From Phanerochaete sordida (lineage: Eukaryota > Basidiomycota > Agaricomycetes > Polyporales > Phanerochaetaceae): DNA of 64,000 nucleotides. Position 1 is the first letter of the stretch, and each line of letters starts with the position of its first letter. Below are positions 9,772 through 19,942 of the stretch, piece after piece. The notes below the pieces were generated by a model that did not search any database, had not been told where the DNA came from, and was given only the letters and a program-made list of their open reading frames with translations. Position numbers and translations under genes: made by a program. The stretch spans positions 31,982 through 95,981 of the forward strand of contig BPQB01000110.1 of NCBI GenBank assembly GCA_019973155.2, read 5' to 3'.

Positions 9772-11262
9772 ATGTCGAAGTGAGCATCGTGATTTCATCT
9801 GCACTTGCCACGTCTCAGTCTCGATGTATCGGCCAGGAGAACCATCTATGACATTCCCCTGGAAACTCTAGAGTGTATCATGAGCTATGTCAGCGACAGA
9901 AACTCCCTCAAGGCCTGCGCATTGACACATAGCTCATGGACGCACGCGAGCCAGCAGCGACTCCACGCCAGCCGCGACTTCGATTGGTGGCGCAGCTCTT
10001 ACCGAGACGCTACGCTGTACTCAAGCCCCCGAATCGCTGCAATGGTGCTTTCCCTTGAGCTCGTCTCCCCTCCGTCTCCGACAGCCGACCCGGCGACATG
10101 GGCAATACTCTCACGTCTTACGCGTATCACACACCTTTCAATCGTCGACATGTGCTGGGCGTACTGCTACGCAGAGGATCGCGCCTTGCTGCGCTCAGCA
10201 TTCGCGCAGGTGACGCACTTGACTCTTGGATTATGCCGCTGGCGCCACGTTGAAGACTTCCTGTCCTTCTTGTCCGCGTTCCCCAACGTCGCAACACTCA
10301 TACTCGAGGATCCGACTACGCTCTCTGAAGAGCAGATGGACCTCGCCGTATTTCCCAGACAGATCGTCGGGGCTATCCCTGGAGCCGCGCTTTGCAAGTT
10401 GGAGTTCGCGTGGACTCGCTCTTCATTCCTATCCCAGAGCGCCAGCCTACTTGCGGACCCTAATCTGCGCGAGCTCGTCGGCCTGTGGCTATCCCACCTT
10501 TCATCCATAGTCCCAAATGGCCTCGACGTTCAATGGACCTCCTTCACTGGCTGGCTCGGTTTCCCGGAGTATATTCGCGCTATGGGTCCTGTGCTGACCG
10601 ACCTCAAAATAATGATGGTCTTCCACGACTCTGTACCTCGTACGTCCCTCGTTCGGTCGCTCGATATCCATCGCTTACTCTCACATCTCCAGCCGACTTT
10701 GGAATGACGGCGTGCACTAGCCTTCGAAGTATCGCCTTCGATGGAGTCTGCTACCAAGACGACATATGGCTCGCCAGCTCGGCGGAATACTCATGGGTCC
10801 CTCGAATGCTCGCCCAAGTCCGATCGCCGCGCATCGACGCCGTCTAATTGATATTCAAACCGAGGGACCTGGACGATTTCTCGCTTCTTGACTTCCCGCT
10901 CGTCGAACACATCCTGTGCAAGACACCATTTGCGGATGCACGGCTCTTCCTTTCCTTCGCCGAGCATCCTACGCCACGACAGCTCACACAGGTCGATTGG
11001 AGTCAAGATCGAGGGCCACTCTATCTCGATTTTGTTGCTCAGAAGATGCCAAGCCTTCGCGCGCAGGAGCGTATATACTACACCGCCGTTGGGCGCTGGC
11101 CTAATGAAGGTCTTGTCGTAAAAGGTTTGATGAATGAGGCGGCGAGGTCGAGGGAAGCGCACGAGAATGTCGTGGGGATGGAAAAACGAACATCAGGTGA
11201 CACTTGCTCAAGCTCCCGCCCTCCTGACGGCCTCGCAGAGAAAGCTCATGGAGACATTTTTC
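9772..11262 (+). pseudogene. F-box protein (subfamily I), broken by an in-frame stop
   Basis: Paralog of the gene at 101-1550. Exons 9772-9779 (8 bp: ATG TCG AA), 9837-10639 and 10693 onward share phases with that gene. The F-box is intact (DIPLETLECIMSY, LKACALTHSSW). The frame hits TAA at 10845-10847 after 321 aa, but the same frame stays open to about 11440. The residues after the stop (LDDFSLLDFPLVEHIL) still align with intact-copy residues (LPELYALDFTKIDSIL). The stop occupies the position of an Arg codon in the intact copy, so this is a nonsense mutation, not a natural end. The 3' part is further interrupted by the Mutator-like insertion starting at 11263. A short truncated F-box protein could still be made. 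Confidence 0.75.
11254..11262. repeat. target-site duplication, left copy (9 bp)
   Basis: ACATTTTTC lies directly outside the left terminal inverted repeat. The identical 9-mer is at 13043-13051 outside the right one. Confidence 0.85.
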
Positions 11263-11431
11263 TAGTCTCGTACCAGACCTTCCTGACGAATTTGGCAATC
11301 GAATCAGGAAGGTCTGGTCTCCAGCCAACGGCGGAAGGGGGGGTCGACATTTCGACGCGCGAGTGTTCGGCGCTTACCGCGCTTGCTCTCGCTCGTACCC
11401 CTCCGCCGCCGACCTCGTCGCTCCCTGGCCC
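11263..11431 (+). repeat. left terminal inverted repeat of the Mutator-like element
   Basis: 169 bp, reverse complement of 12874-13042. A 15-bp stem (11272-11286 with 11304-11318) around a 17-nt loop makes a hairpin inside the repeat. Confidence 0.85.
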
Positions 11432-11492
11432 GCTCCGCTAGTAGTATAGCCTCTCGAATGCGATATAATTTCCTGCAGAACAGTCTGTGACC

Positions 11493-12465
11493 ATGCCATC
11501 AAGATATTACACTCGCTCCGCCCCTCTACGGTCTCCAGAAGCTGCTCTAGACACCCTTAGCGACCTCGAACGGGATTTCGAAGCTACAAGTACTATAGGG
11601 CGTCCCTCATCACCGCCATACCTCTCCGATGACGAAGAAACCCTTAGGCAGCATTGTATACAGCAGCGGGTTGACATCACGCAGCTAGCTGGACCTCTCA
11701 AGTCCGATTCCGACGACGACGAAATTGGAGAGCACACGAGTCCCACCAACAAAACCCTCGCCATCCTGAAGCTCATGAGCAAGAAGTACCCACGCTTTAG
11801 TCTGCGGAGCTTCATCCTCGAGCTGTTCACATTGTCCAACGGAGACCTGAAGGCCGCTGCGGGCAACTTCACCCACGACGGAGGCGTCTTCCAGCTCATG
11901 CAAGTCTTCTGGGAGCTCAGTACACACTGGCAGCGTGGCAAGTCCAACCCCCGTGTGGCCCCATGGGTTGTCTCGCCAGCTGCAGAGGTCGTCGATCAAG
12001 AGTTCAGCTGGCTCACAAACCGCGCAAGCGAAGGTCCGCACTATGCGGCAGCGGAGAGCCTTCGCGTCTCTGCTGAGCACACTACGGTCGACCTGGTACA
12101 CGGCTTCGAGTTACCAAAGCTTACGCAGCTGTACGGCAAGACTCTTTCGCACTTCCAGCACATCCTCCACGCCGCTATAGGGAGGGAGGACGACGAGATT
12201 GAGGACGGAGAGGACGTGATTGCAGGAGATCAGGAGGGAACAGGGATATCTGGACACATCCGCAATAATGTGAGTTGTAATACGTCTTCATCTATGTATT
12301 CACCTGACCTAGAGGGCGCAGGCTCGGACTATAGCTACATCTATCACTCTGAACATGCGCAGCCGCAATACAATCAACCATGCCGTCGTGAACGCGCCGT
12401 CCAGGCTTCCACGGACAGAGGCTCTCGGCAACGCACAGCACCGAAATCCTCGTCGGGGAGTTTGA
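11493..12465 (+). CDS. transposon-borne protein, possibly DUF6589-like N-terminal fragment
   Basis: Located wholly between the two TIRs. Proposed exons 11493-12269 and 12322-12465 give 306 aa; the phase-0 intron has a GTGAGT donor and GCAG acceptor. Unspliced, the frame continues to 12509. The protein starts with an acidic, Ser-rich region (SDDEETLRQH, KSDSDDDEIGE). A helical part follows (KYPRFSLRSFILELFTLSNGDLKAAAGNF). After the intron comes IATSITLNMRSRNTINHAV. The last two stretches resemble, from memory, the N-terminal part of fungal DUF6589 proteins, which are abundant in agaricomycetes and associated with transposons; this needs a profile search. No catalytic triad is seen. It is either the remnant of the element's own gene after internal deletion or captured host sequence. 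Confidence 0.45.
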
Positions 12466-12873
12466 AAGGCAGTAGCCTTTTGCGTCTGGACGAGATGCGA
12501 AGGCTTTAGGCCGTGTATGACGGTGTTTTTGGAGTGGTCTCATAACCATTGCGGTACTGTTTCCGCTTCTTCGCGCTGCTGGCTTTCGATAACGAGGTAA
12601 GCATAGAGTCCGGCTCTCTGCGCTTCGGCTGTCGCAGCGTCGATAATGTCGAGACCCTTCTGGCTACCAGGGTGTGCAAGAGCGGCTCTTCTTCGCTCTC
12701 GGTGCTTGATAATTCTGATTCTAAGGGTATGGCAGAGGGAGGCACACTCTCGGACATGAAAGACAGATACGGGGGAGAATGATGTATTAGAGAGGTACAG
12801 ACAGGTGATTATAATGTATTATGTTGCCAAGAATATACTTCAGTGGTCTAGGATAGCATGAGCGGCGAGGTGT

Positions 12874-13042
12874 GGGCCAGGGAGCGACGAGGTCGGCGGC
12901 GGAGGGGTACGAGCGAGAGCAAGCGCGGTAAGCGCCGAACACTCGCGCGTCGAAATGTCGACCCCCCCTTCCGCCGTTGGCTGGAGACCAGACCTTCCTG
13001 ATTCGATTGCCAAATTCGTCAGGAAGGTCTGGTACGAGACTA
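12874..13042 (-). repeat. right terminal inverted repeat of the Mutator-like element
   Basis: 169 bp, collinear reverse complement of 11263-11431, including the internal 15-bp hairpin. Followed by the 9-bp target duplication at 13043-13051. Confidence 0.85.
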
Positions 13043-13051
13043 ACATTTTTC
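13043..13051. repeat. target-site duplication, right copy (9 bp)
   Basis: ACATTTTTC, identical to 11254-11262. Confidence 0.85.
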
Positions 13052-14828
13052 GAGACGCCAACGCTTCACGAGAGCGGACTTCCAATATGCCGTAGCATTA
13101 AATTCCACATTTACTGGCATTTATGTTACACTTCCCTGCAGTTTGGAAAGTAGACCACGCATGTATTCATTATCTGGCTACAATACATGCTATGACGTTG
13201 TACACTATGTATGTGTAAGATGATACACTTGACGTGCCGTGCACTATGGGTCGTCTGCCCACCTGTACAGGCTCGAGCGACAAGCGCGTCCGCCATTCGC
13301 AACACGCGCGCGGAGCGTCTTGTACACGGCCCAGACCGGCTCCTGTACGACCATGGACAATCGATCGCAGTACTCAGTGTTCAGAGGGGGACGTACAGGG
13401 GCATAAAATTGCGGTCGGTGAGCGGTGCGCTCTACTGTCGACGATCGCGGATGGATCGATTCGCTCACAAGGGGTCACGTCGTGCAATCCTTTCTGCGGC
13501 TTGCCACGGTCAAGCGGGTGCGCTGCGTCGTGCAAAGCTTGATGATGAGCGGGCGGATCATGGGTGTCCGGCGACGTCTTGGTCTTGCAGCAAGCATGAG
13601 GTCCATTTCGACGGTTATTCTACTCAATGCAAAGGCGTTGAGGTGATTATGGCCGCAGATGCGAGCACTTACCAAATACCATTCCTTCCACATCTCCAAA
13701 TGCGTGGCCGCGGACCTGTCTTCGCCATACTGCCATGCAGCGACGAGGCTTGTCGTTGCCCGGGATCTCGCTGGCTTGCTTGCTGGTATGCGAGCAGCAT
13801 ACACTCATGCAGTTGGCCAGACTGCTCGAGTGCGGGCTGCTCTATAGCAGACAAGTGCGTTAGGGATAGTAGAGCAAGCGGGTCGGTGTGTTGGCGGGGG
13901 GATGTGGAAGGCGAGAAACGCTGCAAAGCGAACCACGGCGCTTGCCCCATCAGTCGGACCTCCAACCATAGGATCTGGCGCCGAGGGGCCGGCCAGGTGT
14001 CCCAAGTCCTTCGAGCATTGGATAACCTGACTCGTCCTGTTAAAAACAGGCTCGTAGATACAGCAGACATTGAGTTACATAGTTTCTGCTTGTAATTTAA
14101 TTTTTTCTGGATTTATCGTACTCTGATACTGTAATCTATCATGTAAACGGCTGGGCGTCATCATGCATCTCGGAGCGACGTGCTGGAAATGTTCAGGGGA
14201 CATTCTCGCGAGCTCGGAGCGAGTTGGCCGGGACGTTCAAGTTAGGCTTGTAGGCTTTCTACCAGGAACCTATCCCTCGACCTAGCTGTAAGCTTGATTG
14301 TAATGTTGATGTGATATACGGCGCCCATCTTTCGAGAAGTTTGGCGACCATTGGCGGTGTACAGGCCGCACGGAATGCCGTACGGTGCAGCTACGCTTCT
14401 GTCGGGACCCTAGACATCGTTGTGCCCTTGCGTCTCAATCTGCTTCATTGACGGAAAATCAAGTGGGTCGTCCTTGATCTCGTCGTGAACGTCAGCCTGT
14501 GTCCCGTATTCGATAAAAAAATCTGATCACGATATAGACACTCGGCACATGGTGCTTGCTATCAGAGTTTGGGCGACATTGGTCGGGCATAAAATATTTT
14601 TGGTACACGTCGCAGGCTGATGGGATGGTAAGATCTTCACATTCAAGCATGTGATCCTGTGCCGAGAGGAGATAATGAGCTGGATCCGGGAGCGATACTA
14701 GTAACGCTCCTTGAATTCATCCGCGAGCACGCTACGTCCATTGTCGTCCCGGAGCACACTGCAACGTTGGTGAGGCCTCGTGCTGTTCTCTGAAATATGT
14801 ATGCGACACTGGAGACTGACATGACTCG
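13052..14828. other. 1.8-kb region without a recognisable gene
   Basis: The longest frame (13211-14095, plus strand) is rich in Cys, Arg and Ser and has no domain. Overlapping frames on the minus strand are equally featureless. 14096-14820 is AT-richer with many stops. It may contain decayed gene or repeat material that I cannot name. Confidence 0.4.
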
Positions 14829-16193
14829 ATGGCAGTACAGAAAGCCACGGAAACCATGCCATCCGACCGCCTTCCCTTGTCGAACAGCCAGAACGACGAA
14901 GTGAAGCTACCCCAAGAGCTGGTCGACAAAGTCATTGGCGAGCTCCACGGCGACACGGAATCCCTCAAGCGGTGTTCTCTCGTCGCAAAGAGCTGGCTGC
15001 CCGCCTCTTCGGCGCTCCTGCTGCGGCGGGTCCGCTGGCCGCCGTGCGGGAACAGAGGGAGTGGCTGTGCGAGGCACTCGAGCACTCATTCTTGCACATA
15101 CACCCTTCCCTCCAAGAATAGCTTCGCGCTGTGCCTCGAGATCTTGTCATCGTCCCCACGGCTGCAGAGCTCCGTCCGGGAGCTTGCGTGCCTACCGCCT
15201 CATGGGCTTCCTGGGAGGACGGACGAGACGCACAGCACCCTAGGGTTGATAACATTCGTCGGCATCGTCGACCACCTGCCGCACCTCGAGGTTGTAGACA
15301 TAGGGTGCGTCACGCTTCGGGCGGGATCTCCCCCGTCTTCCGCCAGGACTGGCCGCGCACTGAAGAAGCTTTCCATCTCCAACACCGGAGACCGACGATG
15401 GCTCTGGGAATTCTTCCCTCTGCTATCAATCTTCGCGCGCGTACAGCACCTTGTGTTTGCCATGTACGACCACTTCCCCAGTAGTTGGTCCTCCGACCCT
15501 CCTGCGTCCAAGCCCGAAGTCGAGATTCTCGAGTGCAGTCTAATCCAAGATCACCCGTCTACATCCTACTCTGACTCATTCTATGCCGGTCTTGAGCACC
15601 ATCTCGACTTACAAACCCTCCGCCAACTCACCTCCGACACTGTACAGCCGGGCTTTGCCAGGATCATCTCCTCCGCGCCTTCTCTAGAGTCGCTCAGTCT
15701 CCGCACTGGCGGTGGTAGAGGACGGCCGCTGAATTTCGACACAATCCCACCTCGTCTCTCCAGCGTGGACGTTTGCGGTACATTCCCAATCTTCCAAGGC
15801 TCTGTTGGCTTTCCCGGTACCAACAACCTGTGGATCCAGATTTGGGACACCCTTGAGCCCATCACTGCTCTCCCCTTACGCAGTGTCCTGGTGGATATCA
15901 GCGTCAAGTTCTTCCCACTACCAAAAGACACTCGCAGAACCCTATACTCCTCCTACGAAACGATGCTTTCTGAGATCACCGACTGGCATACCCCGGTCAG
16001 AGTCTTGGACGGCTTCGAACGCCTTGAAAGCATCACCTTCGGCATTCGCTTCAGCGTCTGGAAAGTGGGGTCTCCCATCTACCATCCCCTTCGAGTTCAT
16101 GGACGTCACCTTGCGGCTATGCGAGAGGCCGTAGAAAAGGGCCTGCCTCGAAGATACGCGGATCTGGTGCACGTCAGAGCCGCGGAGTCATAG
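14829..16193 (+). CDS. F-box protein P1 (subfamily II)
   Basis: Single-exon gene, 454 aa from ATG 14829; a second ATG 11 codons in (MPSDRLP) matches the start of its paralogs and may be the true one. The F-box is at residues about 25-72: LPQELVDKVIGEL, LKRCSLVAKSW, LLLRRVRWPP. The rest is a leucine-rich region ending in the family-typical GLPRRYADLVHVRAAES. Predicted SCF ubiquitin-ligase adaptor; substrate unknown. First of three tandem direct copies (P1, P2, P3) spaced about 1.9 kb apart, with a duplicated spacer between them. Subfamily II here differs from subfamily I (101, 9772) by being intronless and by the conserved WPPC motif just after the F-box. Confidence 0.8.
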   Translation: MAVQKATETMPSDRLPLSNSQNDEVKLPQELVDKVIGELHGDTESLKRCSLVAKSWLPASSALLLRRVRWPPCGNRGSGCARHSSTHSCTYTLPSKNSFALCLEILSSSPRLQSSVRELACLPPHGLPGRTDETHSTLGLITFVGIVDHLPHLEVVDIGCVTLRAGSPPSSARTGRALKKLSISNTGDRRWLWEFFPLLSIFARVQHLVFAMYDHFPSSWSSDPPASKPEVEILECSLIQDHPSTSYSDSFYAGLEHHLDLQTLRQLTSDTVQPGFARIISSAPSLESLSLRTGGGRGRPLNFDTIPPRLSSVDVCGTFPIFQGSVGFPGTNNLWIQIWDTLEPITALPLRSVLVDISVKFFPLPKDTRRTLYSSYETMLSEITDWHTPVRVLDGFERLESITFGIRFSVWKVGSPIYHPLRVHGRHLAAMREAVEKGLPRRYADLVHVRAAES

Positions 16194-16310
16194 GTTCGTC
16201 GTTGAATTACCCTTCAGGTATATATCAAGCGAGCTCATGTCAGGTAACAACGTAGCTAGGTTTGAATATACACCGCGTCGATTATTTCAGTGTGAATTGG
16301 GGCCATGCTT

Positions 16311-16570
16311 TTTGAACGCGGGCTCGAGGAAAGCTGGTTAAACCTGACAGGAAATATTCCGAGCGTGTCTTCTCGTACCAAATGTACATTATATTCATCG
16401 TCAAGAGTCTATGCTACGAACGATCTCCTCGTTGTTGGTCTGGCCTTTGAAGCTATCGATCAGAATGGCTGGCAAGAACGAAGGAGCCAGGGCGCTTTGC
16501 ACAGCTAGCTGAGCGTGAGAGCGGATGATCAGCGTCGCTCCTCTTCCTCCACCGCTCGCTCGAGTATCTC
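16311..16570 (+). repeat. duplicated intergenic spacer, copy 1
   Basis: Sequence between P1 and P2 recurs as a diverged direct copy at about 18171-18430 between P2 and P3. Shared landmarks are CTTCTCGTACCAAAT, ACGATCTCCTCGT and GGGCGCTTTGCA. It marks the tandem duplication unit. Confidence 0.75.
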
Positions 16571-16690
16571 GATACACCCTACTACAACCTGAAGCCGGAA
16601 CACTCGGTAAGTTATTTCGCAATCGATGAGAGTGAGCAACGTTTGAGCCTCGACATTTACCAGTCAACAGCACGAAAGCCCGCGGGAACT

Positions 16691-18037
16691 ATGCCATCCG
16701 ACCACCTCCCCAACTTGGTGAACAGTCGACCTGATGCAACACGGCTGCCGCAAGAGCTCGTGGACCAGGTCATCGGCGAGCTCCACGACGACATGACCGC
16801 CCTCGAGCAGTGCTCGCTCGTCGCAAAGGACTGGCTGTCCACCGCGTCGTCTCTCCTGCTGCGGCGAGTCCGCTGGCCGCCGTGCGAGAACAGAGGCAGT
16901 GACTGTGCCAGGTCCTCGAGCGCTCCTTCCTGCACATACACTCTTTCCTCGAAGAACAGCTTCGTGCTGTGCCTCGAGATCCTGTCGTCGTCTCCACGGC
17001 TGCAGAACTCCGTCCGGGAACTCGTGTGCGTACCGCCTCACGGTGATCCTGGGAAGACGGACGCTACGCATACCGCCCTAGAGCTGAAAACATTCGTCAA
17101 GATCCTCAGTCACCTTCCACGACTCGAGGTCGTAGACCTGCAAATGGTCAAACTTCACGCAGGGTCCCCCCCGTTTCCCGCGAGGACTGGGCGCACGCTG
17201 AAGAAGCTTTCCGTGTCCAACGACGGGGACCCCAGATGGCTATGGGATCTCTTCCCTTTCATGACAAGCCTCCGGCGTGTACAGGACCTGGTGCTTATCA
17301 TATACTATGCCTTTCCTCAGGGTTGGCCTTCCGAGCCTCCGGCGTCCAAACTCGAGATCGACACTCTCGAGTGCAATCAACTTCAAGATCTCCCAGGCAA
17401 TTCGGATCCCCATTCATTTTGTGCTGGCCTGATGCACCATCTCCACCTTCAGACCCTCCGTCGATTCTCCGCCGACATTCTGGAGCCGAGCTTCGCCGGA
17501 ATCATCTCTAACGCGCCTTCTCTGGAATCGCTCGGTCTCCGCGCCAGCGGCAGAGGACATCTGCAAGATCTTGAGATGATACCACCTCGTCTCTCTGACG
17601 TCGACATTTCCTGTAGCTTTTCAACTTACGAAGGCTCCATCGGTTGCCCCGATGCCAATGGCACGTGGATCCGCATTTGGAGGACCCTCCGTGCCGCTAC
17701 CGCCCTTCCCGTACACAAGATTTTCGTAAATGCCAGCGTCGTGTTCGTTACAAGTGCGGACAGCTCTCATGAACATCTATACGCTTACTACGAAAAAATG
17801 GTATCTCAGATCACCGATTGGCACACTCCGACCAGCGTCCTAGACGGCTTCGGACGCCTGGAAAAAATCACCTTTGAGATCCGCTTCAGCATCTGGCCTG
17901 GAGGTTTCGTCTACCATCCCCTTCAAGTACATGAATGTCACGTCGCGGCTATGCGAGCGGCCATGGTAAACGGCCTACCTCGAAGATACGTGGATATGCT
18001 GCACGTCAGAGCCGCGGGTTCAAAGGTTCGTCGTTGA
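16691..18037 (+). CDS. F-box protein P2 (subfamily II)
   Basis: Single exon, 448 aa. The open frame extends upstream to 16643 without an ATG; ATG 16691 is chosen because MPSDHLP matches the starts of P1 and P3. F-box LPQELVDQVIGEL, LEQCSLVAKDW, LLLRRVRWPPC at residues about 15-65. The leucine-rich C-terminal part ends with GLPRRYVDMLHVRAAGSKVRR. Closest to P1 by eye (shared NRGSxCAR and VCVPPHGDPGKTD-type segments). No damage is seen, so it is probably functional. Predicted SCF adaptor; the target cannot be inferred. Confidence 0.8.
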   Translation: MPSDHLPNLVNSRPDATRLPQELVDQVIGELHDDMTALEQCSLVAKDWLSTASSLLLRRVRWPPCENRGSDCARSSSAPSCTYTLSSKNSFVLCLEILSSSPRLQNSVRELVCVPPHGDPGKTDATHTALELKTFVKILSHLPRLEVVDLQMVKLHAGSPPFPARTGRTLKKLSVSNDGDPRWLWDLFPFMTSLRRVQDLVLIIYYAFPQGWPSEPPASKLEIDTLECNQLQDLPGNSDPHSFCAGLMHHLHLQTLRRFSADILEPSFAGIISNAPSLESLGLRASGRGHLQDLEMIPPRLSDVDISCSFSTYEGSIGCPDANGTWIRIWRTLRAATALPVHKIFVNASVVFVTSADSSHEHLYAYYEKMVSQITDWHTPTSVLDGFGRLEKITFEIRFSIWPGGFVYHPLQVHECHVAAMRAAMVNGLPRRYVDMLHVRAAGSKVRR

Positions 18038-18170
18038 ATTCCCCTCCAAAAATATTTCAAGCGGGCTTATATTTGGTGACAGAAGAGTTAGATCTGATTA
18101 TATACCGTGTGTGATTGTTCGATTTGCACAATGTTTCGGTGTATATCATGAAGTCATACTTTCTGACCAT

Positions 18171-18430
18171 GAGCTCGAGGCAAGCTGGTTAATCCTGACA
18201 GAAAATATATTCCGATCGCATCTTCTCGTACCAAATCTACCTTATATTCATCTCCGAGAGGCTACGCTCCTAACGATCTCCTCGTCGTTGGTCTGGCCTT
18301 CGAAACTATCTACGAGAATGACTGACAAGGACGACGTGGCCAGGGCGCTTTGCAGAGCTGGTGGAGCGTGGGAGCGGACAATCAGCGAAATACAAGGCCT
18401 ATCGCTCCTCTTCTTACACCGCTCGCTCAA
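18171..18430 (+). repeat. duplicated intergenic spacer, copy 2
   Basis: Direct, diverged copy of 16311-16570. See that entry for landmarks. Confidence 0.75.
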
Positions 18431-18565
18431 GTATCCTGGATTTCCTATACCCTTCTACAGCCTAAAATCGGAACACATCGCGCCTTTCGTACGTTATCTC
18501 GCAGTCGATGAGATTGAGCTACGATTGAGACTCAGCGACAGTTAGCACAAAAGCCCGCGGAAACT

Positions 18566-19942
18566 ATGCCATCCGACCACCTCCCCAGTTTCCTGAACAG
18601 ACGACCCGGTCAAGCGCGATTTCCACGAGAGCTTGTAAACAAAGTTATCAAAGAGCTCGACGACGAAAAGGGCGTCCTGAAGCAATGCTCGCTCGTCGCC
18701 AAGAGCTGGGATTCCGAGATCTCGCCACGTCTGCTGCGCCGCGTCCTCTGGCCGCCGTGCGCGACGAAGGTCGACATCTGCGAGGATACCTCGGCGGACG
18801 CAACGTCTACTCCCTGCAAGTACGCTACTCGCTCTCAGAACAGCTTCGCGCTGTGCGTAGAGATCCTGTCGTTGTCCTCGCGGCTGCAGCGCGAGGTGCG
18901 CGAGCTCGTATGCATGCCGCCGAACGAGAAGCACGGGCCGATAGACGATGCGCGAGGGGCTCTAGAGCTCAAAACCTTTGTACAGATCGTCAACCATCTG
19001 CCGCATCTCGAGTCCATCGACCTGCAGCTTGTCACGCTTCGAGCAGATGCCCCCCTGCCCTCCGTGGAAACTCGTCGCACATTGAAGAAGCTTTCCGCGT
19101 CCAGCTCGAGCGCGGACTGGCTATGGACCCTCTTCCCTTTCCTCTCAAGCTTCGAGCGTGTACAGCACCTGGTTCTTACAGTCTACAAATCCTTTCCTCA
19201 GGGCTGGCCCACCGATCGGGCCCCATCCTCGAAGCTCGCAGTCGAGATCCTCGAGTGCAACCACCGCATGGAGCAACCCCTGGCTACGAGCTCTCTCTCC
19301 TTTTATGCTGGCCTTGTGCACAATCTCGACCTGCGCGCCCTGCTCCGGTTTGTATCCAACGACCTACAGCCGGGCTTCACTGGAGTCATCTCCGCCGCGC
19401 CCGCTCTAGAGTCGCTCGGGCTGCACCGCAGCGACCGCAGGCTGCCGCTGGAGGTCGAAACGATCCCACCTCGTCTCACAAGCGTCGATGTCGGCTGCAC
19501 ATTTGCCGTCCACATGGGCCTCGTCATTCTACCCAGTGCGGACGGCACTTGGAACAGCATATGGGAGACACTGCGTGCTGCCGTCCAGTTTCCCATACGC
19601 AGCATCCTGGTGAACGTCGCCTTCTCATTCTTTCAGCTGGCCGGCGTTTCAAACGAAGATCTTTACACGCAGTACGAAGGCGCGCTGTCTCAGATCACCC
19701 AGTGGCAGACCGCGGTCCAAGTTCTAGACGACTTCGGACTCCTCGAGAGCATCATCTTTATGGTGCGATTCAACGTATGCCAACCAGTTCTTCCCGTGAG
19801 ATTGAAGTCTATCCACGTGCATGAACGTCAACTTGCGTCCATGCAAGACACCATGAACAAAGGACTCCCGAGGAGATATGGAGATATCCTACACGTCAAA
19901 GCCGCTGATTTAGAGTTTGAAGGTTTGTCGATTTCGCCTTGA
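18566..19942 (+). CDS. F-box protein P3 (subfamily II; left-arm mirror of P6)
   Basis: Single exon, 458 aa from ATG 18566. F-box FPRELVNKVIKEL, LKQCSLVAKSW, LLRRVLWPPC. Among the paralogs it is visibly closest to P6 (56486-57823, minus): both have SASSSSA-WLW-LFPFLSS, ILECNH-M and SSLSFYAGLVHNLDLRAL. P3 and P6 occupy mirrored positions in the large inverted duplication. The short segment just 3' of P3 around 20019-20050 (CGCAATGTGTCAGTG) recurs inverted 3' of P6 near 56350-56380. Predicted SCF adaptor, intact. Confidence 0.8.
   Translation: MPSDHLPSFLNRRPGQARFPRELVNKVIKELDDEKGVLKQCSLVAKSWDSEISPRLLRRVLWPPCATKVDICEDTSADATSTPCKYATRSQNSFALCVEILSLSSRLQREVRELVCMPPNEKHGPIDDARGALELKTFVQIVNHLPHLESIDLQLVTLRADAPLPSVETRRTLKKLSASSSSADWLWTLFPFLSSFERVQHLVLTVYKSFPQGWPTDRAPSSKLAVEILECNHRMEQPLATSSLSFYAGLVHNLDLRALLRFVSNDLQPGFTGVISAAPALESLGLHRSDRRLPLEVETIPPRLTSVDVGCTFAVHMGLVILPSADGTWNSIWETLRAAVQFPIRSILVNVAFSFFQLAGVSNEDLYTQYEGALSQITQWQTAVQVLDDFGLLESIIFMVRFNVCQPVLPVRLKSIHVHERQLASMQDTMNKGLPRRYGDILHVKAADLEFEGLSISP

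Larger units (their letters stand above)
11263..13042. mobile_element. Mutator-like DNA transposon, 1780 bp, probably non-autonomous
   Basis: The element is bounded by terminal inverted repeats at 11263-11431 and 12874-13042. Both are 169 bp and collinear, with no mismatch noticed by eye. It is flanked by a perfect 9-bp target duplication. Long TIRs with a 9-bp duplication are the hallmark of the Mutator (MULE) superfamily; that assignment is from family knowledge. The ends are TAGTCTCGTACCAG. The only sizeable gene inside (11493-12465) shows no DDE transposase domain, so the element probably depends on a transposase elsewhere. It sits in the decayed 3' part of an F-box pseudogene. Near-identical TIRs and a perfect duplication point to recent insertion. 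Confidence 0.8.

Noticed and set aside
13211..14095. 294-codon open frame, plus strand
   Set aside because: No domain, biased to Cys, Arg and Ser, several overlapping frames of similar quality, no paralog. Treated as non-coding or decayed.
18685..19824. 379-codon frame inside F-box P3
   Set aside because: Out-of-frame shadow of P3; the sense frame has the F-box and family C-terminus.
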